The notes under the pieces were generated by a model. The model saw nothing but the letters and a program-made list of their open reading frames with translations. It did not search any database and was not told the DNA's origin. Below are positions 51,440 through 63,576 of a stretch of DNA of 64,000 nucleotides, one piece after another; the stretch's first letter is position 1, and every line of letters begins with the position of its first letter. The stretch is from Moheibacter sediminis (GTDB lineage Bacteria > Bacteroidota > Bacteroidia > Flavobacteriales > Weeksellaceae), in assembly GCF_900176425.1 (NCBI RefSeq), contig NZ_FWXS01000010.1:62001-126000 (forward strand), in the 5' to 3' direction. Both the position numbers and the translations under genes were made by a program.

Positions 51440-52516
51440 TTATTTCCTTATAATTTTCTCCGAATAAATCCCTTTTGAAGTTTCAATTTTTACAGTATAA
51501 ATTCCTTTTGGATTTTGACTTAAATCCAATTGATTACCGATTAATTTACCTGATTGATCATAAATCTGAATCGATTTTATAGTTTCATTTTGATTTAATT
51601 TCAAATTCAATTTTCCGGTTGTAGGGTTCGGATAAACTACAGACTGATTCGAATTTAAATCATTTACAGCCATTCCATCTTGATAAACATAGGTAACCAT
51701 TCCGGGAACAAATTCTCCGGCTACTTCAGTTCCTGTGACCATCAAAACCGGAATGCCGTAATTTTTGTCAAACCAATAATAAGTAGTTGCCGAAACGGGA
51801 ACCTCGCTGTGTTGCTCTTCGTAATAAATATTGAAATTCTGATTTGAAATAGAACGGACTTTTATTGTATTTGCATAAGTATGATTTCGTACTTTCAATT
51901 CACCCCAGCCGACAACATTATTGGTTCTCGTTCCATCCATCGTCACCACTAAATCAATTCCTAATGAGTTGAAATCCATATCAATTCCACTTGTGTCGGT
52001 ATATCCTGCGTTGTACATCATCGGAAACTGAAACAAAACATCAGGGTCATTGTATTCCAAAATTGCCGGTAGAGTCGTTCCACCCAGATTTACATTGGCA
52101 CCAAACATTTTGGATTGTAATTCTGAGGAAGTTTTCATCAAATGCTGGTAAGGATTTTCAAAAGCATATTCACCGATTGAGAAACTTTGCGGTAAAGTCA
52201 TTCCCATGTTGAAATTCTGGTCAAACATCGAGTCACAATTGAAAAGATGAAAATGATACAAGCACCATGTATTTTTAAATGGAGAATTATTCGGGTCTTC
52301 ATAACCATAATTTGCAACATCACTTATCGGAATCGAAGAATAATCCCAAGTATAATTTATGCCTGCTTGTGTGAAATCAAGTCCGTTGGTTTCAATGATA
52401 TTGACTACTTCAAAAGTTTCTCCGACGGTAGCAAAATCTGAAGAATTGTAAGTGATTTGAGCAAGCGAAAAAGAAAAACAAGAAAGAATAAGAGCAGAAA
52501 ATAGATTTTTTTTCAT
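51440..52516 (-). CDS. Secreted protein with T9SS type A sorting domain, unknown
   Basis: 358 residues with a signal peptide ending FSLAQ (residue 20). The body (21-280) is beta-rich with Cys in WCLYHFHLFNCDSMF, no recognised family. A type A sorting domain about 288-358 (VYPNPTTGKLNLKL ... YSEKIIRK) shows export through T9SS. Its stop codon lies inside the T-run that ends the SRP RNA. Confidence 0.78.
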   Translation of the reverse strand: MKKNLFSALILSCFSFSLAQITYNSSDFATVGETFEVVNIIETNGLDFTQAGINYTWDYSSIPISDVANYGYEDPNNSPFKNTWCLYHFHLFNCDSMFDQNFNMGMTLPQSFSIGEYAFENPYQHLMKTSSELQSKMFGANVNLGGTTLPAILEYNDPDVLFQFPMMYNAGYTDTSGIDMDFNSLGIDLVVTMDGTRTNNVVGWGELKVRNHTYANTIKVRSISNQNFNIYYEEQHSEVPVSATTYYWFDKNYGIPVLMVTGTEVAGEFVPGMVTYVYQDGMAVNDLNSNQSVVYPNPTTGKLNLKLNQNETIKSIQIYDQSGKLIGNQLDLSQNPKGIYTVKIETSKGIYSEKIIRK

Positions 52517-52631
52517 AGTAATTAGAGTTAAAATTGTGTTTCAAATTTAACCAAAAGAATTGATTTCAAAATAATTAAGTGCAATTTGATTTAAAGTTGG
52601 AAGAATAAAAAATTAACTCAATTATTTACCG

Positions 52632-52639
52632 TAATTTTG
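52632..52639 (+). promoter_or_regulatory. Putative -7 promoter box for pyrG
   Basis: TAATTTTG matches TAnnTTTG 22 bp before the start. A hairpin (ccattga 52643-52649, tcaatgg 52659-52665) covers the start codon and could modulate translation. Confidence 0.4.
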
Positions 52640-52649
52640 CACCCATTGA

Positions 52650-56157
<3,508 letters not shown>

Positions 56158-56178
56158 TTCTTTTTAGGATATAAATTG

Positions 56179-56204
56179 AAAGTCGGAAATTAATTTCCGA
56201 CTTT
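56179..56204 (+). terminator. Terminator of pyrG-yidC
   Basis: The 12-bp arms aaagtcggaaat (56179-56190) and atttccgacttt (56193-56204) are followed by a T-run. Confidence 0.92.
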
Positions 56205-56270
56205 TTTATTTAAATTTCATTTGTCAAATACTTTTAGAATATCATATTTTTACGCATAATCTTAAAAATC

Positions 56271-56657
56271 ATGGAACACATTACTTCAATCTGCATACTT
56301 GCACTTTTGGCAATCGTTTTTTTACAATCAGGTATTGATAAAGTAACGGATTGGAAAGGAAATTTAGGTTGGTTGCAATCTCACTTTGCAAATTCTCCAT
56401 TGAAAAATTCAGTTCCCTTGTCATTAGGGATCATCACACTTCTGGAAATTGGTTCAGGTGTAACAGCAATCATTGGCGCTGTTCTTTTATATGTTCAAGG
56501 TGATAATTGTATTGCAATTCTTAGTGGAAGTCTTTCAGCAGTTACATTTTTGATGTTGTTTTTGGGACAAAGATTAGCCAAAGATTATCCCGGCGCACAG
56601 GGAATTGTAGTTTATTTCATTCCTACTGTATTTTTGCTTTATATTTTGTTGAATTAA
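56271..56657 (+). CDS. DoxX-family membrane protein
   Basis: 128 residues with four hydrophobic helices (about 5-22, 45-72, 75-97, 108-126). The first helix ends LQSGIDKVTDWKG and the third region has a LGQRLAKDYPGAQG loop. This fits the small DoxX-like integral membrane family, whose role in most bacteria is unknown. The gene stands alone, with its stop directly next to the stop of the convergent regulator gene at 56658. Confidence 0.75.
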   Translation: MEHITSICILALLAIVFLQSGIDKVTDWKGNLGWLQSHFANSPLKNSVPLSLGIITLLEIGSGVTAIIGAVLLYVQGDNCIAILSGSLSAVTFLMLFLGQRLAKDYPGAQGIVVYFIPTVFLLYILLN

Positions 56658-58157
56658 TTACAATTCCGACAGAAAATCTTCTACAGAATTATAATCTTCT
56701 CCCTGAAGTTTTTTCTTCAAACGCATTTTGGTGACGCGTACACTTTGGGGAGAAATTCCCAATGTGTTTGCCATTTCCTTGGCGCTTAATTTCAATCTTA
56801 ACAATACAAGAAATCTGATTTCAGCTTCAGTTATTACAGATTTAAGTAATTTAATTTTGGGTAGGAAATTCGGATAAATGGTTTGGAATTTTGATTTGAA
56901 TTTCTCCCAGTCTTCATCCGTCAGGATTTTTTGATTGAGCAATTGAGCGACCTGACTTTCCTGATTTGAATTTTCATTGTTCAAATCATTTTGCAGTTGT
57001 GAAATCAACTGATTTTTTTGAGTCAGATCTACAATGTAGTTTTTCAATTCTTTCTTTTTAATTTGAAGAATTCTATTTGAATTTTCCAATTCGAATTCCA
57101 ACCTTTTTTTATTGATTCTAATGCTTGAGATCCTTCTGTAAATTAATAATGAAGCAATTAAAACAATGATTAAAATTCCACCGATGATCATCAGCATTCT
57201 GTTTCTGACAATGATTTTTTCATTTTCCAGATTTTGAATTCTTAATAATTTTACTTCATGTCCTAAATTCGCTTGATATTCGGCCAATTTATCAGATTGA
57301 TTGGACATCAGCATTTGAATCTGATGCTGGCTGTATTTTTTATGGTATTTCAAAGCCGAATCAGAATTTGAAAACTGTTCGTAGGTTTCCGATAATTTCA
57401 GGTAGCCTTCGCTGATTCTCACTTTGCTCTGACTTTCAATTCCGAGTTCCAAACTTTTCTCGGCAGCTTTTATGGCTTCATGTTCCATTTTTTTGAAAGT
57501 ATAAACATCTGAAAGATTGTAATAAGTTGCGGCCATACCATCCTTATAATGAATCGTATCATAGATGTCCAATGCTTTTTCGTAATATAATCTTGCGGAA
57601 TCCATCATCGATTGATTTTTATAAATCTGTCCGTGATTGTTATAAGCAATAGCTAATTCGCGGGAAGCTTTTATTTTCTTGAAAATATCTATGGCCTGTT
57701 TGCTGTGTTCAAGTGCACTGATGTAAATATTTTTTTCTTTCAAAATAAGTGCACGGTTCGTATGTGTCAATCCCAAAAGGCGCTGAAGGTTTTGTTTTTT
57801 TGCAAGCTGTGCTGCTTCCACATAACATTCCATTGCGGATTTGTTATCTTCCAAACGCCAATGTACAAGCCCTAAATTGTTGAGCGTATTTGCCATTTGC
57901 ACCTCATCTCCCTTTTCTTTTACCTGATTGTAAACGATTGACAAATAAGTAAGTGCTTCCTGATAATTTCCTTTTTCCCACTGATTGATAGCATAATTAT
58001 TTAGTTCTTCGCTATCCGCATTCTTATCAGGTGGAGAAATCGTATCTTCTTCTGATGTATTAGTTTTCTGCTCAACTTCAGGGTTGGGATTACTGCAACT
58101 AACTGAGGTAAGTAAAAGAATTATGATTAAAACTAATATTTGAATTATATGACTCAT
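56658..58157 (-). CDS. TPR-containing membrane regulator with LuxR-like HTH
   Basis: 499 residues. N-terminal hydrophobic signal with a lipobox-like TSVSC (Cys21); TPR repeats about 48-290 (YAINQWEKGNYQEALTYLSI, ANTLNNLGLVHWRLEDN); one membrane helix about 320-340; a coiled coil about 345-410; and a HTH about 440-499 (SAKEMANTLGISPQSVRVTKMRLKKKL). Topology thus places the TPRs in the periplasm and the HTH in the cytoplasm. The C-terminal 100 residues are clearly homologous to the regulator at 15095 (shared W..F...F......FL..IK and the HTH). The signal sensed and targets are unknown. A lipidated Cys on a regulator that must stay in the inner membrane is unusual. Confidence 0.85.
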   Translation of the reverse strand: MSHIIQILVLIIILLLTSVSCSNPNPEVEQKTNTSEEDTISPPDKNADSEELNNYAINQWEKGNYQEALTYLSIVYNQVKEKGDEVQMANTLNNLGLVHWRLEDNKSAMECYVEAAQLAKKQNLQRLLGLTHTNRALILKEKNIYISALEHSKQAIDIFKKIKASRELAIAYNNHGQIYKNQSMMDSARLYYEKALDIYDTIHYKDGMAATYYNLSDVYTFKKMEHEAIKAAEKSLELGIESQSKVRISEGYLKLSETYEQFSNSDSALKYHKKYSQHQIQMLMSNQSDKLAEYQANLGHEVKLLRIQNLENEKIIVRNRMLMIIGGILIIVLIASLLIYRRISSIRINKKRLEFELENSNRILQIKKKELKNYIVDLTQKNQLISQLQNDLNNENSNQESQVAQLLNQKILTDEDWEKFKSKFQTIYPNFLPKIKLLKSVITEAEIRFLVLLRLKLSAKEMANTLGISPQSVRVTKMRLKKKLQGEDYNSVEDFLSEL

Positions 58158-58198
58158 TTACAATTATAAAGGTAATAAATTGATTTTTTACGAAAATG

Positions 58199-58233
58199 AA
58201 ATTCCCCTGTCATATTGTATGACAAGGGAATTT
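58199..58233 (-). terminator. Terminator of the 1037-residue cargo gene
   Basis: The arms aaattcccctgtcata (58199-58214) and tatgacaagggaattt (58218-58233) carry one mismatch. It lies 26 bp beyond the stop of the gene at 58259. Confidence 0.8.
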
Positions 58234-58258
58234 TCACAACTAAAATAGAATTAACACT

Positions 58259-61200
58259 TTACTTAATTATGATTTTTCTGGCTTGTTTAAAGCCGCTCGC
58301 ATTCATTTGGTAGAAGTAAATTCCACTTGATAATCCATTAAGATTTACTGAAATTGAATTTTCTCCTTGAGTAAAATATCGATTGGTCAATTCTTTTATA
58401 TATCGACCGGTTGAATCATAAAGTCTGATGCTCACCTTCCCGCTTTCAGTTATATGAAATGGAATTTGCGTTTGTTCAGTTGCGGGATTAGGATAATTTT
58501 GACCTAATTTATTTCGGTTTGAATCCATATCTGAATCATTTGAACCTAAAACTTCATGCGATGAAGTGAAGAAATAAATTCCTGAAAAATGTGAGATTTC
58601 ACTGCTTATTGTATTTCCCAAAAGTAGTCTTCCATCGTGGAGCGGAACCAATCGGTCAGGATTGGAATCAGAATATTGCGGTGCGATAAAAAATTCTTCT
58701 TCAACATTTCCATCTGGCGAAATCTTCATCAATCCGTTTATAGTAAAAGGACTTGGAGTGAAGTAAATCCTCCTTGGATGAGTGGTTGAATACACTTGGT
58801 TTAAAACATAAATATTGTCCAAATCATCTACATAAACATCACGGTAAAATTCGTTAAAATCAGAGTTGACTTCCCATTCTAAATCTCCTTCTTCATCAAA
58901 CTTTAAAGTAACGACACGATTATTTGTTCCATCAAGCACGCTAAATCCTGTTACGATTAATTCTCCTGTAGATAAAGGCTTTACCGCATAAGAGCGAACT
59001 CTTCTTCCTGTTTGCCCATAACTTTTTCCCCAAACTAAATCTCCTTCGGGACTGTATTTGTAAATTAGTAATTCTCCCAGATTGATGTTGGTTTTGTTTT
59101 CTTTCCAACCCACAGCATAGGCCTGTCCTTGTTCATCTACGTATAGATTGTTGGCGCCTGAATTCCATCCTGTGATGTCAGAAGCATTTATCCAGTTCAA
59201 TTCACCGTTTTGTGATAATTGGAAAGTTGTAAGATTGGTAGTCTGAGAAAAGAAAGAGCCTGCTCCTGAGTGTCCGGAGAATGTAATGTTTGACATTGAA
59301 TCAGTTGCTGCTTTTGAGATGTAATATAAATTATCTTCTTCATTTCCAGATGAAATCCATTTTGTCCACTGTTCATTTCCATCATCCGAAATTTTAATTA
59401 CAGTAAATCGGGGTGAGTACTGATCTTCGAATTCGTGTGTATTTCCCGCAATGAAAATATTATCGTTGTCATCTATTGTGATGGTGTTGATTTCAGGCTG
59501 AATAAATGTTTTTTCAAATTCCCATATCAATTCGCCATCAACAGAATATTTTTTTACAAATATCGGATTAGAATCAAAAGGAGAAGATGTCAATGCTACA
59601 ATCGTTTCACCTGCAGAATTTATGTCCATCATGATTCTTGTTGCAGGATTTCCATTGTCAGGATTAAAGGAATGTTGCCATAGAATATCTCCTGAAGGAC
59701 TATATTTTGCTAAAAAGAAATTCTGCATATAGGAAATAGATTCGGTGATAGAGCCATAATTCCCAATGATTATAGTATTTCCAAATTCATCGGGAAGAGC
59801 ATCTGTCAGACTGGTATTGCTTCCTCCCATATTCCCGTAGAAATTGTTCCATTCAGGAATGTCGTTCTCAGTATTAAATTGGGTAAATTCATATACATTT
59901 CCTTCTTCGGTGTAACGATTATCCATTACGATTGTATAGTCGTCATTTTCGCTAATTCCTAATCCAATCAATCCGTTAACAACAAAAATTCCCGTCAGTT
60001 CTTTTACGTAATTTTTCTCATCTATCAGTTCTCCTTGTTCGTCATACTTCATGATATTGATAGCATGTTTAGATTCTTCATTCTGACCACGGACAGCTAC
60101 GACGGGATTTTTCTGAGAATCGAATTCTAAATGTACATAAGTTCCCAAACCACTTCCCAGGATTTGTAAATTAGAGGTTTCCTTTACCCAGTTTTGATTT
60201 CCGTCTGGGTCATAAGAGATTAATATAGACCCTCCCTCAGGGCTGCTTGTACGATGCATCCCTGCTACATAAATTTTGTCGTTATCGGTTTTCAATTCAT
60301 AACCGTAATTCATTCGGTTAGGAATTTCATGGGCATCTACCCAGATTTCTTCTCCTTCAGGTGAATATTTGATGGTACCCATTTTACTGAACGGACTCCC
60401 TGTTGCAAATGTGCCTGTTACGTAACAATTTCCATCATTGTCAAATGCAACATCATTGGCTACAGAATTTGTCTGATTTCCATCAATAGTAAAAAGATAA
60501 TTTTGTTTCCAAAGAATTTCTCCATCTGCAGAATATTTAATCGTGTAATAAGTTTGATAAAAATTTTCATTCGAACCATATCCAACCACTGCTATGTTTC
60601 CATTATTATCAGAACTAATTGCGCTTGGTTCTATCCATATTCCTTCGACATCATTTTCTTCTATTTTGCTCCAAAGTAAATTTCCTTCAGAATTATATTT
60701 TAAAATAGTATAGTTTACAGATTCTACTTCATTGTTGTTTACATAACTAATTCCTAAAACCAATACATTGCCTTGATTGTCAACTGTAATTTGTGATGGA
60801 TAATCCAATCCGCTGAATCCGCCATCAAAAATAGATTTCCAGATACTAGCTCCGGAACTTTTATCATATTTCACTGTGCGGATGTCCATATCACTTCCGT
60901 TCCATTCTACGCCTGCGACTACAGGATTATTTTCAGCATCCAAAGAAATTGCAAATCCAAATTCCGATGCAAAATCAACTACATTTTCTCTTGTCATCCA
61001 TAGGATTTCTCCTTCAGGATTCACTTTCATAGTAAGCATATTTCCAGCAGGTGCTTCTTCATGAGAACTTGTTCCTGTAATATATGTATTTCCTTCGTTA
61101 TCGGTTATACTTTGCATCGGTTTGCTAACACCTTGATAAGGAAATTCGATATAAAAACTTCTTGAAAAAGGAGCATTGTAAGAATTTGAATGAATGTTAT

Positions 61201-61372
61201 TAATTTGACTTAAATTATTATCAGCAGCATCTGTTTGAAATCTAGATAAAAAATAACTTTCAGCTGTAGTGTTCTCTTTGAACTTATTCACGCCTGCTTG
61301 TGAAAGAAGTTGTGCCTTTCCAAAAATTCCGAAGAAAAAAATGAACAGACATGTTAAATAAAATTGTTTCAT
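58259..61372 (-). CDS. Large beta-propeller T9SS type A cargo
   Basis: 1037 residues. Signal peptide 1-21 (FGKAQ). About 900 residues of repeats of the type (D/N)xxGNxxVxGxS.....(F/Y)xxxKYSxxGExLWxxxxx, for example DNEGNTYITGTSSHE and KYSPEGDLVWGKSYG, at about 50-55-residue intervals. This is a delta-60/SBBP-type propeller. A type A sorting domain about 965-1037 (NYPNPATEQTQIPFHI ... ARKIIIK) follows. Such proteins are surface or secreted and of unknown function. It is followed by its own terminator and lies divergent from dnaG. Confidence 0.85.
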   Translation of the reverse strand: MKQFYLTCLFIFFFGIFGKAQLLSQAGVNKFKENTTAESYFLSRFQTDAADNNLSQINNIHSNSYNAPFSRSFYIEFPYQGVSKPMQSITDNEGNTYITGTSSHEEAPAGNMLTMKVNPEGEILWMTRENVVDFASEFGFAISLDAENNPVVAGVEWNGSDMDIRTVKYDKSSGASIWKSIFDGGFSGLDYPSQITVDNQGNVLVLGISYVNNNEVESVNYTILKYNSEGNLLWSKIEENDVEGIWIEPSAISSDNNGNIAVVGYGSNENFYQTYYTIKYSADGEILWKQNYLFTIDGNQTNSVANDVAFDNDGNCYVTGTFATGSPFSKMGTIKYSPEGEEIWVDAHEIPNRMNYGYELKTDNDKIYVAGMHRTSSPEGGSILISYDPDGNQNWVKETSNLQILGSGLGTYVHLEFDSQKNPVVAVRGQNEESKHAINIMKYDEQGELIDEKNYVKELTGIFVVNGLIGLGISENDDYTIVMDNRYTEEGNVYEFTQFNTENDIPEWNNFYGNMGGSNTSLTDALPDEFGNTIIIGNYGSITESISYMQNFFLAKYSPSGDILWQHSFNPDNGNPATRIMMDINSAGETIVALTSSPFDSNPIFVKKYSVDGELIWEFEKTFIQPEINTITIDDNDNIFIAGNTHEFEDQYSPRFTVIKISDDGNEQWTKWISSGNEEDNLYYISKAATDSMSNITFSGHSGAGSFFSQTTNLTTFQLSQNGELNWINASDITGWNSGANNLYVDEQGQAYAVGWKENKTNINLGELLIYKYSPEGDLVWGKSYGQTGRRVRSYAVKPLSTGELIVTGFSVLDGTNNRVVTLKFDEEGDLEWEVNSDFNEFYRDVYVDDLDNIYVLNQVYSTTHPRRIYFTPSPFTINGLMKISPDGNVEEEFFIAPQYSDSNPDRLVPLHDGRLLLGNTISSEISHFSGIYFFTSSHEVLGSNDSDMDSNRNKLGQNYPNPATEQTQIPFHITESGKVSIRLYDSTGRYIKELTNRYFTQGENSISVNLNGLSSGIYFYQMNASGFKQARKIIIK

Positions 61373-61548
61373 GTGTTGTGTTTTTTATGATTTAGATGTT
61401 TCATTGTGTTTGCCAAAGGAATAGTTAATCCTTTATAAATGCAAAAATTAGGCGTTGACAAAAGTGTTGACATTATACATTTCTGTATTTTTAAATTAAA
61501 AAACTTTGATTCGTAGCTAATCAAAATGAACTTTCATATTTTTACCGA

Positions 61549-63477
61549 ATGATTACACGTCAGACCATAGATACAATTTTTTCGGCGGCGAGGGTAGAGG
61601 AAGTAATTGGAGACTTCGTCCATCTCAAACGCGCCGGCGGAAATTTGAAAGGACTTTCACCGTTTGTGGACGAAAAGTCGCCATCGTTTATGGTTTCTCC
61701 GGCGAAACAGATTTGGAAAGATTTCTCTTCGGGAAAGGGTGGGAACGTAGTTACATTTCTGATGGAACACGAACAATTTACTTATCCTGAGGCACTTCGC
61801 TGGCTGGCAAAAAGGTACAACATCGAAATCGAAGAAGACCGCGAACAGTCGGATGAACAAAAAGAGGAAGTTAAGCTCCGCGAAAGCTTATACATCGTTT
61901 CAGAATTTGCCAAAAAATATTTTGTCGAACAATTGAATGAAACTGAGGAAGGCAAAAATATCGGTTTAAGTTATTTCAAGGAAAGAGGATTTACCAAAGA
62001 AACCATTCTGAAATTTGAATTGGGTTATTCGCCCGCACAACGCAATGCTTTTACCGAATATGCCGAGAAAAAAGGCTACAGCAAAGCTTTGCTCGAAGCT
62101 TCAGGTTTGTCTGTTTTTAATGAACAAGGAAATGGAATTGACCGTTTTCGCGAACGTGTGATGTTTCCGATTCATAGTTTTTCAGGACGGGTTTTAGGTT
62201 TTGGCGGAAGGATTTTGCGAAGCGATGCCAAAGCAGCAAAATATTTAAATTCGCCTGAAACTGAAATCTACCACAAGAGTAAAATTCTCTATGGAATTTT
62301 CCAGTCCAAACAAGCAATTCTGAAACAAAATGAATGTTTGCTGGTTGAAGGTTATACCGATGTGATTTCGCTTCATCAATCAGGAATTGAAAATGTGGTA
62401 TCGAGTTCAGGAACTGCTTTGACGCCGGATCAAATTCGTTTAATCAAAAGATTGACTCCCAATGTTACAATTTTGTATGATGGCGATTCTGCAGGAATCA
62501 AAGCTTCATTTCGTGGGATTGATTTGATTTTGGAACAGGAATTAAACGTGAAAGTGCTTTTGTTTCCTGAGGGAAACGATCCGGATTCTTTTGCACAGAA
62601 ACATTCTTCCGAAGAAATTCAAAATTACATTGCAGAAAATGCTACGGATTTCATCCAGTTCAAAGCAAAAATTTTACTAGAAGATGCAAAAAACGATCCG
62701 GTCAAAAAAGCGGATTTAATTCGGGACATCATTCAAAGCATTTCGTTGGTTCCCAATATGATTCAACGCGAATTGTACATTCAGGAAACTTCAAAATTGA
62801 TGGATGTCCGCGAGGAAGTTTTGTTCAAGGAATTGGCGCAAATTCTTCAAAGAAAAGGAAAAGAAGACGTACCTGCACAGCGGGAATCCAAACCGTTGGA
62901 AGTTGTCAAAGAAGTTGAAAAAGTTGTTATCGACCCCATCAATATTGTAGAGGAGGAAATCATCAAACTCATCATGCAATTTGGTAATTTGGTCATTGAA
63001 CTGACTGCTGATGACGATGAAAAATATGAAACCACGGTCATCGAAGAAATTATCAGGCAGTTCGAAGTGAATGATCTACAATTGAAAAATGAATTGTACC
63101 AATCTATTCTCGAAGATGTGAAATTAGGCTACGAACAAGAAGAATTGCGTGCGGGAGATTTTTTCATAAAATTATTTGATGAAAGCAAAACCAGCGTAGC
63201 TTCGGAAGCGATGATTGAAAAATATTCAATTAGCAAAAACTGGGCGGACAAAATGGGGATTTACATCAAACCCAAAGAAGACCACATTGTCAAAGACATT
63301 ACCGACACGATTTTGCGTTACAAAAGTTTTTATCTTGATGAAAAAATAAAAGAATTTTCATTTATTTTAAAAGATGAAAATATCACGGGAGAATTGAGAA
63401 TCGAACAAATCGAAAAGATTATGATCCTGACGCAAATGCGTTCCAAAATTTTCGTTGCACTCAATCGAGTAATCTAA
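61549..63477 (+). CDS. dnaG: DNA primase with degenerate zinc-finger
   Basis: 642 residues. N-terminal CHC2-type fold is present in outline (GLSPFVDEKSPSFMVSP, WKDFSSGKGGNVVTF), but the four zinc-ligand positions are Ser37, Val40, Asp58 and Ser61 instead of Cys/His/Cys/Cys. TOPRIM polymerase domain about 150-370 is intact: LLVEGYTDVISLHQSG and LYDGDSAGIKAS with the metal-binding acidic residues. The C-terminal helicase-binding domain (about 450-642) is diverged and very Glu-rich. It makes RNA primers for replication. The zinc loss is discussed as a finding. It lies divergent from the propeller cargo gene. Confidence 0.95.
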   Translation: MITRQTIDTIFSAARVEEVIGDFVHLKRAGGNLKGLSPFVDEKSPSFMVSPAKQIWKDFSSGKGGNVVTFLMEHEQFTYPEALRWLAKRYNIEIEEDREQSDEQKEEVKLRESLYIVSEFAKKYFVEQLNETEEGKNIGLSYFKERGFTKETILKFELGYSPAQRNAFTEYAEKKGYSKALLEASGLSVFNEQGNGIDRFRERVMFPIHSFSGRVLGFGGRILRSDAKAAKYLNSPETEIYHKSKILYGIFQSKQAILKQNECLLVEGYTDVISLHQSGIENVVSSSGTALTPDQIRLIKRLTPNVTILYDGDSAGIKASFRGIDLILEQELNVKVLLFPEGNDPDSFAQKHSSEEIQNYIAENATDFIQFKAKILLEDAKNDPVKKADLIRDIIQSISLVPNMIQRELYIQETSKLMDVREEVLFKELAQILQRKGKEDVPAQRESKPLEVVKEVEKVVIDPINIVEEEIIKLIMQFGNLVIELTADDDEKYETTVIEEIIRQFEVNDLQLKNELYQSILEDVKLGYEQEELRAGDFFIKLFDESKTSVASEAMIEKYSISKNWADKMGIYIKPKEDHIVKDITDTILRYKSFYLDEKIKEFSFILKDENITGELRIEQIEKIMILTQMRSKIFVALNRVI

Positions 63478-63498
63478 TTTTAATAAAAATTGTTTTCT

Positions 63499-63575
63499 GT
63501 CACTCAGGACTAAATGTAATTAAGCGAAGAATCTACTGAAAACTATATAGATTCTTTTTTTTGTCGAAATGAAAA
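63499..63575. repeat. Dispersed intergenic repeat with terminator-like hairpin
   Basis: tgtcactcagg (63499-63509), cgaagaatct (63525-63534) and agattct (63549-63555) followed by a long T-run, then gtcgaaatg. The order is that of an inverted-repeat element (TGTCA..GAAGAATCT...AGATTCTT...) partly shared with 29625-29649. The agaatct/agattct hairpin and T-run probably end dnaG transcription. Confidence 0.55.
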
Positions 63576-63576
63576 A

